Of a DNA stretch of 64,000 nucleotides, positions 1 to 10,809 are shown in pieces. The DNA comes from Adiantum capillus-veneris. Taxonomy: Eukaryota; Streptophyta; Polypodiopsida; Polypodiales; Pteridaceae. The notes under the pieces are model-generated. The model saw nothing but the letters and a program-made list of their open reading frames with translations. It made no database searches and was not told where the DNA came from. The stretch lies in NCBI GenBank assembly GCA_014529385.2, contig CM043969.1, positions 23,978,446 to 24,042,445 on the forward strand. Direction: 5' to 3'. Numbering within the stretch: position 1 is the first letter of the stretch; each line of letters starts with the position of its first letter. The position numbers and the translations under genes were made by a program.

Positions 1-1814
1 CATTTCTGGCTAGTCGTGGGATAAAACACCAATGTACAGTGACTTATACACCACAGCAAAATGGTGTTGTTGAGAGGAAAAACAGGTCACTGACGGAAAT
101 GGCACGATGTATGGTCAAAAGTCAAGCTTTGCCGCATTATTTTTGGCTTGAGGCCATTATGTGTGCCACTTATGTACTTAACAGGTGTCCTACGAAAGCT
201 TTGCAATCTATTACTCCATATGAAGCATGGCATGATAGAAAGCCTTCTATTGAGCACATGCGTGTTTTTGGTTGTTTAGCATATGCTTTGGTGCCACGAG
301 TGCAGCGCAGAAAATTGGATGATAAGGCTGTCAAATGTACTTTTGTTGGTTATAATGCTGAAAGCAAAGGTTACAGGTTGTATCATCCGCAAACAAAACG
401 TATTCTGGTTTCACGGGATGTAGTGTTTGTGGAAGATTCTGTTCAGCCCTTGCTGTCATGTACCAGAGACAGTAATGTAAGCTCACAGGACATTTATGAC
501 ACTTTGTTGCCTCTTTTCAGTGGTGGAAATACGAATGTAACTTCCAATGAGGCAAATGTACAGCCTATGGGGGTTTCTGAAAATGTTCTAGATCAGCCTA
601 TTACTGATGCAGATGTACATGATGTACTTGATGAGGAAAGGGCTGAAAATGAGCAGGCTAGAGGTATGCCAAAATGGCTGGTGCACACTTTGCGTGACAG
701 TAAATTGGATGCACCTTTGTCTAGTCGTACTCGTCCAGGCTCTTGCCATGCATCTTATGCATCAGATTGTTATGCTTTGGCTGTGTCTAGTTTACATGAT
801 GTTGAGGAGCCTCTATCTTTTGATGAAGCACAGAATTCAGAAAATTGGATGGCTGCCATGCAATCAGAATATGATGCACTTATAGAGAATGACACATGGA
901 CTTTATGTGATTTGCATCTTGGCAAAAAGGCCATTGGTACGAAGTGGGTTTACAAGTTGAAACGCAAGCCGGATGGTGAGATCGATCGCCATAAGGCTCG
1001 ACTTGTTGCAAAGGGTTATGCACAGCAAAAAGGCATAGATTATGAAGAGACTTTTGCTCCCACTTGTCGTATGACTACTGTGCATTTTCTATGTGCATTG
1101 GCAGCTCATTTTGGTTGGGATGTACATCAATCAGACATTGTTACTGCTTTCTTGATTGGTGACATATTTGAGGAAGTTTATGTAATGCAGCCTCGCGGTT
1201 TTGTCATAAAAGGACAAGAGGACAAAGTGTGCAAATGTAACAAGGCTTTGTATGGGTTGAAGCAATCTCCTCGTGCTTGGTATGAGAAAGCTGACACTCA
1301 TTTGGTCAAACAAGGCTTTTGTAACAGTCCAACAGAAAGCACATTGTATATAAAGCGTGAGGGTGATGTATTTCTCATCGTGGTTCTTTATGTTGATGAG
1401 TTGCTTATCACTGGACCAAATGAGAGACATATTGCTGAATTTAAGGCTGATTTGAATGCTACTTTCAAGATGAAAGATTTGGGGCTGTTGCATCATTATT
1501 TGGGTATACAGTTTAAGCAGTGTGATGGTGGTATTGCCTTGTGTCAGAAAAGTTACATAGAGACATTGCTACGTAAGTTTGGACTTGAGGATTGCAAACC
1601 TATTGCCACTCCCATGGAAACAGGTTTGAAGTTGAGTCTACATGATGCTTTGATCCTGCTGATGTCACTCTTTACCAAACTGCTATTGGCTGCCTCATTT
1701 ATGTATGCAACACGAGGCCGGATATTCAGTTTGCAGTCTCACAGGTCTGCAGATTTATGCATAGCCCAGGGTCTAAGCATTGGCAAGCTGTCAAGAGGAT
1801 TTTCCGCTACCTAA
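1..1814 (+). pseudogene. Copia-1 pol: integrase C-terminus and reverse transcriptase
   Basis: Open from the window edge. The first ~130 codons are the end of the copia integrase (TPQQNGVVERKNRSL motif holding the catalytic glutamate, then the region ending in DVVFVED). After an acidic linker the copia RT begins near base 840 (WMAAMQSEYDALIEN, KARLVAKGYAQ, KALYGLKQSPRAWY). The catalytic motif normally YVDD reads YVDE (codon 1398-1400, GAG), which should abolish or cripple polymerase activity. Around 1650 the frame shifts: the expected continuation (about DPADVTLYQTAIG, then NTRPDIQFAV) is in another frame, so the open frame to 1814 ends in nonsense. Known: this is the family's template-copying enzyme. 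Inferred: non-functional. Confidence 0.9.
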
Positions 1815-2343
1815 GTGGCACTTTACATCTTGGCTTGTTTTATCCCAAGGGGGGATCATTGCCGCCAGACTTACATGCTTTTTCGGACTCAGATTGGGCT
1901 GGTTGTTTTGACACGCGAGTGTCCACAAGTGGTTTTTGTTTCATGCTTGGCAGTTCATGTATATCATGGTTGAGCAAGAAGTAACCTACTGTGGCCACTT
2001 CGAGTTGTGAGGCTGAGTACAGGGCAGTCTTCATAGCTACGGTTGAGTGTGTGTGGCTCAAACGCCTTATGGTTGATTTGGGTGTTGGACAGGACACTGC
2101 CAACACTATCTACACTGACAGTCAGAGTGCATTGGCAGTTGCGAGGAACCCAATTTTTCATGCTCGCACAAAGCACATTGAGGTACATTACCACTATGTC
2201 AGGGAGAGGCTCTCAGCAAGAGAGGTCAACTTGGCTTATGTGCCAACATAGGACAACCTTGCAGATCTTTTCACAAAGGCATTGTCTCGTGAGAAGCTTG
2301 AAGCTTTCCGCAAAGCTTTGGGCTTACTCCCCTTTTTGGACTG
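1650..2343 (+). pseudogene. Copia-1 RNase H region
   Basis: Continuation of pol in a frame shifted from the RT. It shows the copia RNase H signature: the WQAVKRIFRYLSGT helix, FSDSDWAGC (first catalytic aspartate), SCEAEYRA (glutamate), YTDSQSALAVARNP (aspartate), HARTKHIEVHYHYVRE, ending in LADLFTKALSREKLEAF before a stop at about 2341. A TAA sits where copia elements usually have glutamine in the KQPTVATSS stretch (about 1981), and a TAG near 2250 interrupts the NLADLFTKAL part. Both are single-base changes, so the region is a decayed but easily recognised RNase H. Confidence 0.9.
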
Positions 2344-2419
2344 ATCCTGTCCTTAGGGCAGGGCACTTCCCTTTACTCATGTACCAGCTCTCGTTCACCG
2401 CATCACTCCAGTGGGGATT

Positions 2420-2646
2420 TGCTACCATATACATGTGGTAGTGATGTGTGTGAACACACTAGGACCGCCGGGGCATTTTTTCCCTCTTTAGGAGGTTTTT
2501 TCCCCCGTGCATTGTATATACGCCCATCACTCTAGGGCTATCTATCTTTCCATTGCACACTAAGTAGCACACTCTCTATTGTGTACCTTGAGCTTCCTTC
2601 GTCTTCTCCAAGCTGTGTGTGTTTCTCCGCAACCCTAATTCCAACA
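2420..2646 (+). repeat. Copia-1 3' LTR (~227 bp)
   Basis: Begins TGCTACCATATAC after a purine-rich stretch (AGTGGGGAT, about 2410-2419) and ends CCAACA, giving TG...CA ends. It is homologous over its whole length to 44230-44457, where it is followed by a primer-binding site, which fixes the LTR boundaries. A TATATA box lies at 2515-2520. The short LTR is typical for copia. Confidence 0.85.
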
Positions 2647-5240
2647 CATTGAAGCATACATGTTCTAGACCTTCACAAGGGCAATGCAAATGTTCAAGAT
2701 GATTCTAGGTTTGGCTTGCATCATGCTCATTAAAATAGCTAGAATGTTGCTAACCTACTTGGAGACCTTCCAAGAAGTAGAGTAAAACTTTGTGTTACAG
2801 TCAAAACTTTGAGGAGTCTTTCTATACAAGGTTCTTCACTTCTAGATCCCAAATGTTCAGCCCCCGATAATATAGAATCTCAAAGCCAAAGAACAAGCTA
2901 GCCATGCAATTCATTACTAAAATGGATAAAGAGATTTGAATCAGGTGCCACAAAGCTCTAGAAGACCTCCACAAGCACCATCAATCACGAAGGCTCAAGA
3001 ACTATCTAGCTATCAACTAGTTGTGTTGCAACAATCCAAACAAGGGGGCGAGAAATGTTAGCCACACTACTACTATAACAAATGAGCCTTTATAATAGCA
3101 TATATTGTAATTTCCTTTTTTTTGAGCAATTTGGATGTCTCTAGCTATACACCTTTGTAATTTATTGATTCTTGAACTAAAAAATGTAAAGGATTATGTG
3201 CGAATTATGAGCCGGATGAAGTGGGGCTAAATGCTTCTAGATTGTATCAATGAACTCCTAAGCTATTAAAGAGCTACAAGATTACTATTTTTTCACCTAA
3301 AACCTTTGGCTAAGGTATAAAATTCAAGCTCATAAGTCCCTTGTGAAGTCTCCACTTGAGGTTCCATCTGCTTCTTTGCGTTCACAGATGAGAGTTCTTT
3401 GTGACATTGTAAGTCTTTCACGCTAAAACTGTGCTTTTGTTGTAGGTAACTCATAACTCAAAACTTACGTAACAAAAATGCACTTTATGCATAAGAGGTG
3501 TGTTGGGACATCATTGCTAAGCTCTAGGTTGCATCCAGGGCCAAAAATAGTCAAGTCAAATCTATAATAATTGCGACTTTGGAGTTAGTCATTGCCTAGC
3601 CATGCTACAAGTTTGGTCTCAATTGGACTTTGTTTGCTTAGTGAATCGACAAGATTTGTTTGCAAGTGGTATAGTTGAAATTTGTTTCTTGACACCTGCA
3701 GTTGAGCGTAGTTTTGATTAGATAGATAAGAGTGTGTTTTCCATGAGCCTTACAACCTCTTGTAGCCTGCATGCACTAGTAAAGTCAACTCCATCCCATG
3801 GTATGACATTTATGTACGTGGCTCTCATTGTCTCTACAATAAGATAGCGAGTCTTGGTAACTAGTGAGCTCACATCAATGAGTGCTATTATCAATAAAAA
3901 TACGATGGAAATGTGCAATACATATCTATGAGGTAGCAAGGACAACCTATGTATAGGTATCCACATAACATAGAACAAATGGAAAAGCCACCCATGGCTA
4001 TGGAGGGACCACAATCAATGCTAAGTCAGTAGCCATGGCTTGCGGTCTAAAGGAATCTCCTTGGTGATGGAAGATTGGCGGAATCACTTGTGGAAAATAG
4101 TTAGAGAGTGTGAATAATGGAATCTTAACACTAAAATTATATCCAATCAAAGAAGTTTAGCTAGACCATCCACCCATGGAACTGGACGGACAATCTCCAT
4201 ATAGGGATTGGAGATCATACAGTCTCAAAAGTCCAAACACTCAAGACCTTACCCTCATACTTGGGAGAGAACAAAGAAACATCATTGGTATGTAAGATCA
4301 ACAACATTAAATTGGGCAAAGTAGACCTTAGATATGAAAAACCTTTAGTCTATCGTGACAACAACTATTCAATGCACCATAACATTGGGAGAATGGTTGA
4401 AGATTAGACCACATCTATGGAGAGATCTGCAAAACACTTTGGGAAATTGGGAATAATAGGACTAACAAAGAAGACAACCAAAAAGTTGCACTTAGAAGAA
4501 TCTCAAAATAAACTTGTCAAATCCATTTCCTATGAACAAAGTACTAAACAAAGGTAACACAACTCTTCTTGTGGAATATAATGATGTAAAAACCGTGGTT
4601 GTGCTCTCTAATAAATTTCACCACATGATTGCATCCAGTAGTGTTTGTTTTATGATGGCCATTTTACCAATGTCTTTTAATAGAAAATTAAGTGTATGCG
4701 CTGCACATTGTACCCAGGGAGTTAGAGAGAGAGAGTGAGAGGCGGAGGTAAGAGAGTGTTAATCATCGTGATAAATTTTCCCTAATGAAATCTAGGATCA
4801 AACTCCATGGCACATAATAAAAAAGAGCTGGCTCTTTCAGGCCATGGGGAGCTCATGATGGCACCTGGCAATGTTTTCCTTTCCTTTGAGTTCTTCATGA
4901 GTCTGTTCGCAGACCGTGCATGTCTAGACACTTAGAATAGATGCATATCCTCTGGTTACACAGAACATGATCATCAACATTCCCATCAGAATCCATCGAA
5001 ACCCATCAGGAGCATTTTTACAGTGCATAGACCTATTTTCCCTATTTTTGACATTTTTCACTTAACGCTCCATCTCTCGACGCTCCGCTTGAGTAGGCCG
5101 AGGCGGGCCATACTCCTTGCCTGATGTGACCCTTCCTGCATCTCTGGATGCAAAAGGAGTCGATTGATCCTTGCATGAAGTCATAGGTGCCACATAAATT
5201 TTTTTGGGATCGGATTTCCGGTAGAAGAGAAATCGGTCGT
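2647..5240. other. No recognisable gene; AT-rich unannotated sequence
   Basis: Neither strand gives a coding segment I recognise. Short open frames (for example minus 3718-4014 and plus 4514-4738) have no family motif. A purine-rich run lies at 4720-4760. The last ~180 bases (about 5060-5240) may be the start of gag of the minus-strand element whose LTR follows. Otherwise I see nothing in it. Confidence 0.6.
5062..5240 (-). pseudogene. Possible truncated gag start of a minus-strand LTR element
   Basis: Downstream (on the minus strand) of the primer-binding site at 5241-5252 there is a short open frame starting MTSCKDQSTPFASRD and ending EREMER-like at 5062. It is at the right place for the N-terminus of a retrotransposon gag but too short and too poor in motifs to assign. 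The continuation to the left is not recognisable, so the element is truncated or degraded. Weakly supported. Confidence 0.3.
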
Positions 5241-5252
5241 GCTCTGATACCA
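5241..5252 (-). other. Primer-binding site (initiator tRNA-Met type), minus strand
   Basis: On the minus strand the bases read TGGTATCAGAGC, the standard plant primer-binding site complementary to the 3' end of initiator tRNA-Met. It lies one base from a TG...CA-type LTR end at 5254, as in LTR retrotransposons. Confidence 0.75.
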
Positions 5253-5253
5253 C

Positions 5254-5560
5254 TGTAACAGACTTGGACACTCCAAGTCAAGAATCTACAACGACAGCAC
5301 CAAATAACCACTTCAAAACGGTTCACAGTTTACAATTTATTCGACACTGGCCCCGCGGAGTTCCGTGCCTAGAGATATTGGCCCCAAAGACTGGCGCCCC
5401 TTTCAGTATTTCTTTTTGTATAAACCAGAGTTGAAAGTACAAGAGTGCGGGCAGGCACTCACACTCAGACTCTGCGTCTAGATGCTCTGAGTTGTGAGAG
5501 GCCAGCCCACTTATTTACAAAGTACAAGGGGTGCTAAAAGCAGAGCCCAAAAGCTAGAAA
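5254..5560 (-). repeat. 5' LTR (or solo remnant) of a minus-strand LTR retrotransposon
   Basis: The minus-strand LTR would end ...GTCTGTTACA at 5254, adjacent to the primer-binding site. The distal boundary is not certain; about 5545-5560 is a guess from where sequence character changes before the PPR remnant. No second copy of this LTR is in the window, so it is called from the primer-binding site and the CA end only. Confidence 0.5.
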
Positions 5561-5744
5561 TCAAAGCTTTCAAATAAAGCAAAGGCTCTTTCTCTCTCTT
5601 GCTTATATGAATCGAGAACGGAACAAGGCAATAGAGAATCTAAAAGATCTTGAATTTTACTAGGCAACGAAAGTTTTACTAGACATAATTTGAGTTGAAA
5701 AGAGAGACACAACATTGAAATAGGATGAAACACGAACATAATTT

Positions 5745-5958
5745 GGCCTTGTCCTTGTTGTGCATATCCTGCAATCAATGCACTCAAGGCAATGCCAAGC
5801 ACAAATTCTTTTTTGAATAGCCCTTGACTAACAATATCATTGTGAATTTTGTTGCCCATGTTGGCATCTTGCATTGTGCCACATGCCTTCAAGACAAAAG
5901 CATAGGTGATTGCATCTGGAGAGATGTCGTTGCTTCGCATCTGCTATGAAGGCTTCTT
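5745..5958 (-). pseudogene. PPR array fragment (last part before truncation)
   Basis: Minus-strand reading gives SPDAITYAFVLKACG, then MGNKIHNDIVSQGL, and ALIAGYAQQGQGQ, the core pieces of PLS-type pentatricopeptide repeats, which bind RNA base by base in plant organelles. At 5958 the fragment is cut by the 5' LTR of Chromo-1 and resumes exactly at 15699. To the left (below about 5745) PPR similarity stops and the reading frame goes on into unrelated sequence (5561-5744), so the end of the gene is missing. Confidence 0.75.
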
Positions 5959-7580
5959 TGTCATAATAACTAATATCTAATTCTCATAAATGATTTCTCA
6001 TGTTAAACTGATCATTTAATATGGGGAAGTACCAGGGGAGAAAAAGCTAGAATATTGGTTAAGCTGGCAGACCGACCACATTAGGGATCCAAAGGAGGGA
6101 AAATGGGGATTTAAAGGGGGGTCCATCTACAAAAGAGCGATGTGCAACAATGGGCTTCAAAGACCCTAAGGTTCAGCCCATTAAGACTTCCAAATTGCTA
6201 AGGTTCGAAAATTCAAAGGCTATGTCCAATGGGTCCAAACCTAGGGAAAATTGGATGGTTTAGTGATGACCAAAAAGTCTTTCATGGCTCCTAAAGAGGA
6301 GGGGGCGAGCCCTAAAGGTAGGGTAAGAGAGAGAAGCTTGTGAGAGAACACACACACACACACACACACTATCAAAGGCTTCCCTTTACATAAAGGGCAT
6401 AATGGACACATGTCAGCTCCCTAGCCCAATTGCCCACAAGGTGCATTCAAATCCTATTGGATGACCATAGAGGTGGACCAATGAGAATTAGGCTAGAGTT
6501 AATCTAGTTTAATTCATTTAGAAACACTTGATAAAAGAACCAATAAGAATTAAGCTCTCTAGAAGACTATTGGACAGTCTCCCAAGGGGTCCAACGAGCA
6601 TTCATCAGCCCAATGGCTTGCCTGCTTCTTATTGGCCAAAAGACAAAGGGGTCCAATGAGAGTTTAATTGATATATTTAATTACCTAGAGCTCTCACAAA
6701 AGGGGAAAGGGGGACACATGTCACAAGACTATCACTTATGCTTCTCAATTTTCATTGGCTAAGCTTTGCAGGGTCCAATGGGGTGCCAGCATGAGTAATT
6801 TGCTAGAGGGGTCGACCAAGAGAGAGAGGGGGCTGATTTTGGCAAGGCATTATCACACACACACTCACACAATCTCATGTGTGAAGCAAGAAGACTCTCT
6901 CTCTCTCTCTCCTTCTCAAGCTTTAATGGAAAGCTCATCATCTACTCCAAGCTTGTGAGAAGGGAGGCCTACACCGACAACTCTTGGCTTTGTGATGCAA
7001 ATCCAACCAAAAGCAAAGCTTCAATGCATGCTCATCACCTCTACCATGCTAATTACTAAGCTATGCTAAGCTTTTATGAGTGATTATGTGAGGAGATATA
7101 CTTCTTTCTCGTAAGACTACTCCTTCTTCCTCTCAATCTACTCTCATACCCCGCTAGCTCTCACCATCTTCGAAGGCATGTGAGATCTTGGGTCTGAGAC
7201 CGTGAGGGAATTGATGTTGTGTTTTATAAGTGTTTTCTTAGTGCTTGAAGCTTCCATCTTCATTGCACTAGCTAGTTATTGAAGGAACACAAAGAATTGT
7301 ATTGTAAAATGTCTCCCTTCATGGGGGAAACCTATAATACAAAGCCTTTTGGAGGGGGGACCGACTCCATGTAAATCCGGTCCTCAACTGTTGTCAATAG
7401 CTTAATTTCTCTCTCTTTTGAAGTATCGTTCATGCCTATCTAACTAGGTGTTATGCTTTTTGTTGCTCTCTCCATCCAAGCACTCTTGCTATACTCATTA
7501 GGAATCTATTCTAATGAAATTCTCACTATGTTCATGTTATTTTCCGCTACACACAAGTTACTAGTCCATTAAATGTTACA
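5959..7580 (+). repeat. Chromo-1 5' LTR (~1622 bp)
   Basis: Starts TGTCATAATAACTAATATC and ends AAATGTTACA just before the primer-binding site. It matches 14099-15698 along its length; the stretches 6380-7090 and 14500-15200 are nearly identical, suggesting fairly recent insertion. It holds an (AC)n microsatellite at about 6349-6369 and a CT-rich run near 6895-6912. Short open frames in it (6755-6958, 6877-7059) also occur in the other LTR and are not genes. Confidence 0.93.
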
Positions 7581-7581
7581 T

Positions 7582-7593
7582 TGGTATCTGAGC
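7582..7593 (+). other. Chromo-1 primer-binding site (initiator tRNA-Met)
   Basis: TGGTATCTGAGC begins one base after the 5' LTR end. It is the initiator tRNA-Met site with one mismatch (CTG for CAG). Confidence 0.85.
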
Positions 7594-7914
7594 ACAAGGT
7601 TTCTCTTTTCTTGCTCAAGAAGGGAGCTAGCTATAAATGGTTGCTGCCTTCGTGCAGATAACGGGGCATCACCGTCCAGAGCTATGTCTTAATAGTGGAG
7701 TCCTATGGGGCTTGCCTATGGCTTAACCACTATTGAGCTATTAGAAGCTTGACATGAGCCGGTGTTGCTTTGGTGTTGAAAGACCCTCTCTTCTATCCCT
7801 TGCAATTAATGATATTCGAGCCGTGGGTACAATAGCTTGAGTGCTTTTCTAAAGGGGTAAAGAGGAGCAACAACTAGGGCTTGAAGTGCCAAAGTACACC
7901 TAAAAATTGTTAGA

Positions 7915-8880
7915 ATGGCTGACAATAGTAAAGAGAGTGAAATTAATGTTGATAGCTTTGATTTTGCTAATGAGCAGGCTACTAATGATGCCCCTATGCT
8001 TGTTACCTACCTTGTTTCTAGGCTTCAACAAGCCATGGGCAATCCATCCCTCCAAAGTGAAGTGCAACGGCAGCTTCGTGCTCATGGGATTCTCCAAGCT
8101 CCCCACCATGATGAGAGAGTACCTAGGAAGCCTCCTTGTGAGACTTCCAAAAGCGGCCTCTCTCCAATTCGGGAAGAAGAAGAGGATCCATACGAAGGGC
8201 TCAAAATTTTGCTTCTTGATGACGCATCTCCTTCCCAAAGGAGAACTCAAGAGCTCCCACCAAAGGAACGAGAAAGAAGTGAGTCTCCTACCACCTCGGG
8301 GGAGATTGCTCCATGAAGACGGCGGGCAAAACACTCTCCATCACCTCCTAAACGGAGAAGACCATCGCCCACCTCTCCACACCATAATTCAAAGACGGAT
8401 GACAGAAAACAAGAGAAGAACAAGGCGAGAAAGAGGTCACTCTCTTCTCCATCTTCTTCATCCTCTTCCTTTTATGAAGAAAGCGATGCTGCAACTTTTG
8501 AACCATCAAAAAGAAGAGGCCATAGGAAATCCTATGCCGCGTGGAAGAGACCGTCCAAGCTCAAGAAGTTCAAAGAGGGACGAAAGAGCATCTCTTTCCT
8601 TACCTATGATGGCACCTTTGGTGCTACGGACAAAGTCTTGGCTTTCATCCAAAAATTCGATGCGGTGTTTGGAGATGAGGGCTTCACGGAGTCCTCTAAG
8701 CTACGTCATGTAGCTATGTATTTTCAAAAGTCCGCCAGGCAATGGTGGTCTAGCCTACGGGTAAACGGTGAAGCTCCACGAACATGGAAAGCTTTAAGAG
8801 CTTCCATCATGAAGCAGTTTTTGGCCACCGATGCCAAAGACAAACTACTCACCGAATGGCGATTAATTGCAATTGAGTAA
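7915..8880 (+). pseudogene. Chromo-1 gag, first (duplicated) copy
   Basis: Starts MADNSKESEINVDSFDFAN, 320 bases after the primer-binding site. The first frame ends at 8316. The gag core follows in another frame at about 8590-8880 (FLTYDGTFGATDKVLAFIQ, SSKLRHVAMYFQKSARQWW, ending TEWRLIAIE). The QWW core is the Ty3 retrotrans_gag capsid fold, which packages element RNA. After 8880 the sequence returns to the leader (about 8911), so this copy has no zinc knuckle of its own. Compare with the second copy at 9186. Confidence 0.85.
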
Positions 8881-8910
8881 GTAGAATAGGGATTTTTCAG
8901 CCTTGCAGTG

Positions 8911-9185
8911 CTCCTGCCTTCGTGCAGATAATGGGGCATCACCGTCAAGAGCTATGGTCTTAATAGTGGAGTCCTACGGGGCTTGCCTATGGCTTAACCA
9001 CTATTGAGCTATTAGAAGCTTAACAGAAGCCGGTGTTGTTTTGGTGTTGAAAGACCCTCTCTTCTATTCCTTGAAATTAATGATATTCGAGCCATGAGTA
9101 CAGTAGCTTGAGTGCTTTTCTAAAGGGGTAAAGAGGAGCAACAACTAGGGCTTGAAGTGCCAAAGTACACCTAAAAATTATTAGA
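8911..9185 (+). repeat. Second copy of the Chromo-1 leader (start of a ~1.27 kb tandem duplication)
   Basis: Repeats 7641-7914 at an offset of ~1270 bases (for example CCTTCGTGCAGATAA at 7647 and CCTTCGTGCAGATAAT at 8917), with scattered differences. Together with the repeated gag N-terminus it shows that a ~1.27 kb block of leader plus gag was tandemly duplicated. Confidence 0.9.
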
Positions 9186-10809
9186 ATGGTTGACAATAAT
9201 AAAGAGAGTGTGATTAATGTTGATAGCTTTGATTTTGCTAATGAGCAGGCTACTAATGATGCCCCTATGCTTGTTACCTACCTTGTTCCTAAACTTCAAC
9301 AAGCCATGGACAATCCATCCCTCCAAAGTGAAGTGCAGCAGCAGCATCGTGCTCATGGGATTCTCCAAGCTCCCCACCATGACGAGAGAGTACCTAGGAA
9401 GCCTCGTTGTGAGACTTCCATCTTCTTCATCCTCTTTCTCTTATGAAGAAAGTGATGGTGCAGACAAGGAGGACCAAGGCAAAAAAAAGGCGAGGAAGAT
9501 GTCGCCCTCTTCTCCATCTTCCTCAAAATCTTCATCTTTTGAAGAAAGCAATGGTGCAACTTTTGAACCATCAAAAAGAAGAGGCCGTAGGAAATCGTAT
9601 GCCGCGTGGCAGAGATCGTCCAAGCTCAAGAAGTTTAAAGAGGGAGGAAAGAGCATCTCTTTCATTACCTATGATGGAACCTTTGGTGCTACGGACAAAG
9701 TCTTGGCTTTCATCCAACAATTCGATGTGGCGTTTGGAGATGAGGGATTCACGGAGTCCTCTAAGCTACGCCATGTAGCTATGCATTTTCAAAAGTCCGC
9801 CTAACAATGGTGGTCTAGCCTACAGGCAAATGGTGAAGCTCCACAAACATGGAAAGCTTTAAGAGCTTCCATCATGAAGCAGTTTTTGGCCACCGATGCC
9901 AAAGACAAAGTACTCACCGAATGGTGAATCTTGAAGCTCTCTCCCCACGAATCCATTCACAAATATGTAGACAATTTTTGGGAGTGACATCTCAAAGCCA
10001 CCGTCTTCAAAAAGATGGATTTTGGAGAGCAAAAACAACAATTTTGTGCGGGCTTAACTGAAGATATGGCGGAGTATGCCAACTCCCAAAGGCCACGCAT
10101 ATATGTGCAATCATACACCATACTTTGGTGGCTTCACGAATCAATTTCCAAATAGGGGCTAAGAGAAATCTTAAGCCCATGGAAAACAAGGGTTCCAATG
10201 AGCAATGTCCAAAAGTCTCCTAAGGGCAATTCCAATAACAACAAAGGTAAGGAGAAGGGAGTTTACAAAGGCAAAAACAAACTCTCTCTTGAAGAGCTTG
10301 AGCGTTATCGCAAGGATAACCGTTGTTTCAAATGCGACGAGCAAGGGCATGCGTACCGTGCTTGCCCCCAAAAGAACACCTGCCATGAGCCTCGTAGAGC
10401 TACCTTGGTCGAAATCCAAGAAGAGGAAGCTCACCACGAAGGATCTCCTCTATGCCATGCTTGGGGAAAGGTAAGAGAACATGATGCTTTTATTCTCTTT
10501 GACCCTGGTTCGACTCACAATTTCATATCCACAGAGTTGGCCACCAAGCTAGGCATCCAAGCTTATGAGATGGGAGATTTCCTACACGAAGATGATGCTT
10601 TCAAGGGGCAAGAAGCTTCAGTAACTCCCTTAATCGAGAAATTGAGGCTCCATGTCCAAAGCTATGTGGACAAAGAGGACTTCTTTATCTCTCCTCTCAA
10701 GCACGAGGATGTAATCCTAGGGGCACCATGGTTTGATCGCATGGCTGCCAATGTTAAATTCCTGAAAGGAAAATCTACTTTAAGTACAGGGAAAAAGATA
10801 TGTATATAG
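9186..10809 (+). pseudogene. Chromo-1 gag, second copy, with zinc knuckle and protease
   Basis: The gag start is repeated (MVDNNKESVINVDSFDFAN). A charged linker has lost sequence relative to copy one; then the capsid core (FITYDGTFGATDKVLAFIQ) with a TAA replacing R in the ARQWW motif near 9802 and a further stop near 9926. From 10198 an open frame carries a CCHC knuckle (CFKCDEQGHAYRAC, about residues 45-58) and a retropepsin region (ILFDPGSTHNFI, where the D-S/T-G motif reads D-P-G; hydrophobic-ILGAPWF flap end). The protease cuts the polyprotein in the family; here the altered motif and the frame breaks argue that it is dead. Confidence 0.88.

Larger units (their letters stand above)
1..2646 (+). 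mobile_element. Copia-1: 3' portion of a Ty1/copia LTR retrotransposon
   Basis: The window opens inside a Ty1/copia polyprotein: integrase C-terminal part, reverse transcriptase, RNase H, polypurine stretch and 3' LTR, in the order expected for copia. The 5' half lies outside the window. The first 480 bases are closely similar to 63523-64000, so the same family is also present at the other end of the window, and its LTR matches the one at 44230-44457. Stops, a frameshift and an altered RT active site indicate a dead copy. Confidence 0.93.

Noticed and set aside
4514-4738. 74-codon open frame
   Set aside because: No homology I recognise, and its end is a purine-rich simple repeat; length is within chance.
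6755-7059. Small open frames in the Chromo-1 LTR (also at 14875-15177)
   Set aside because: They lie in LTR sequence, include microsatellite text and have no domain.
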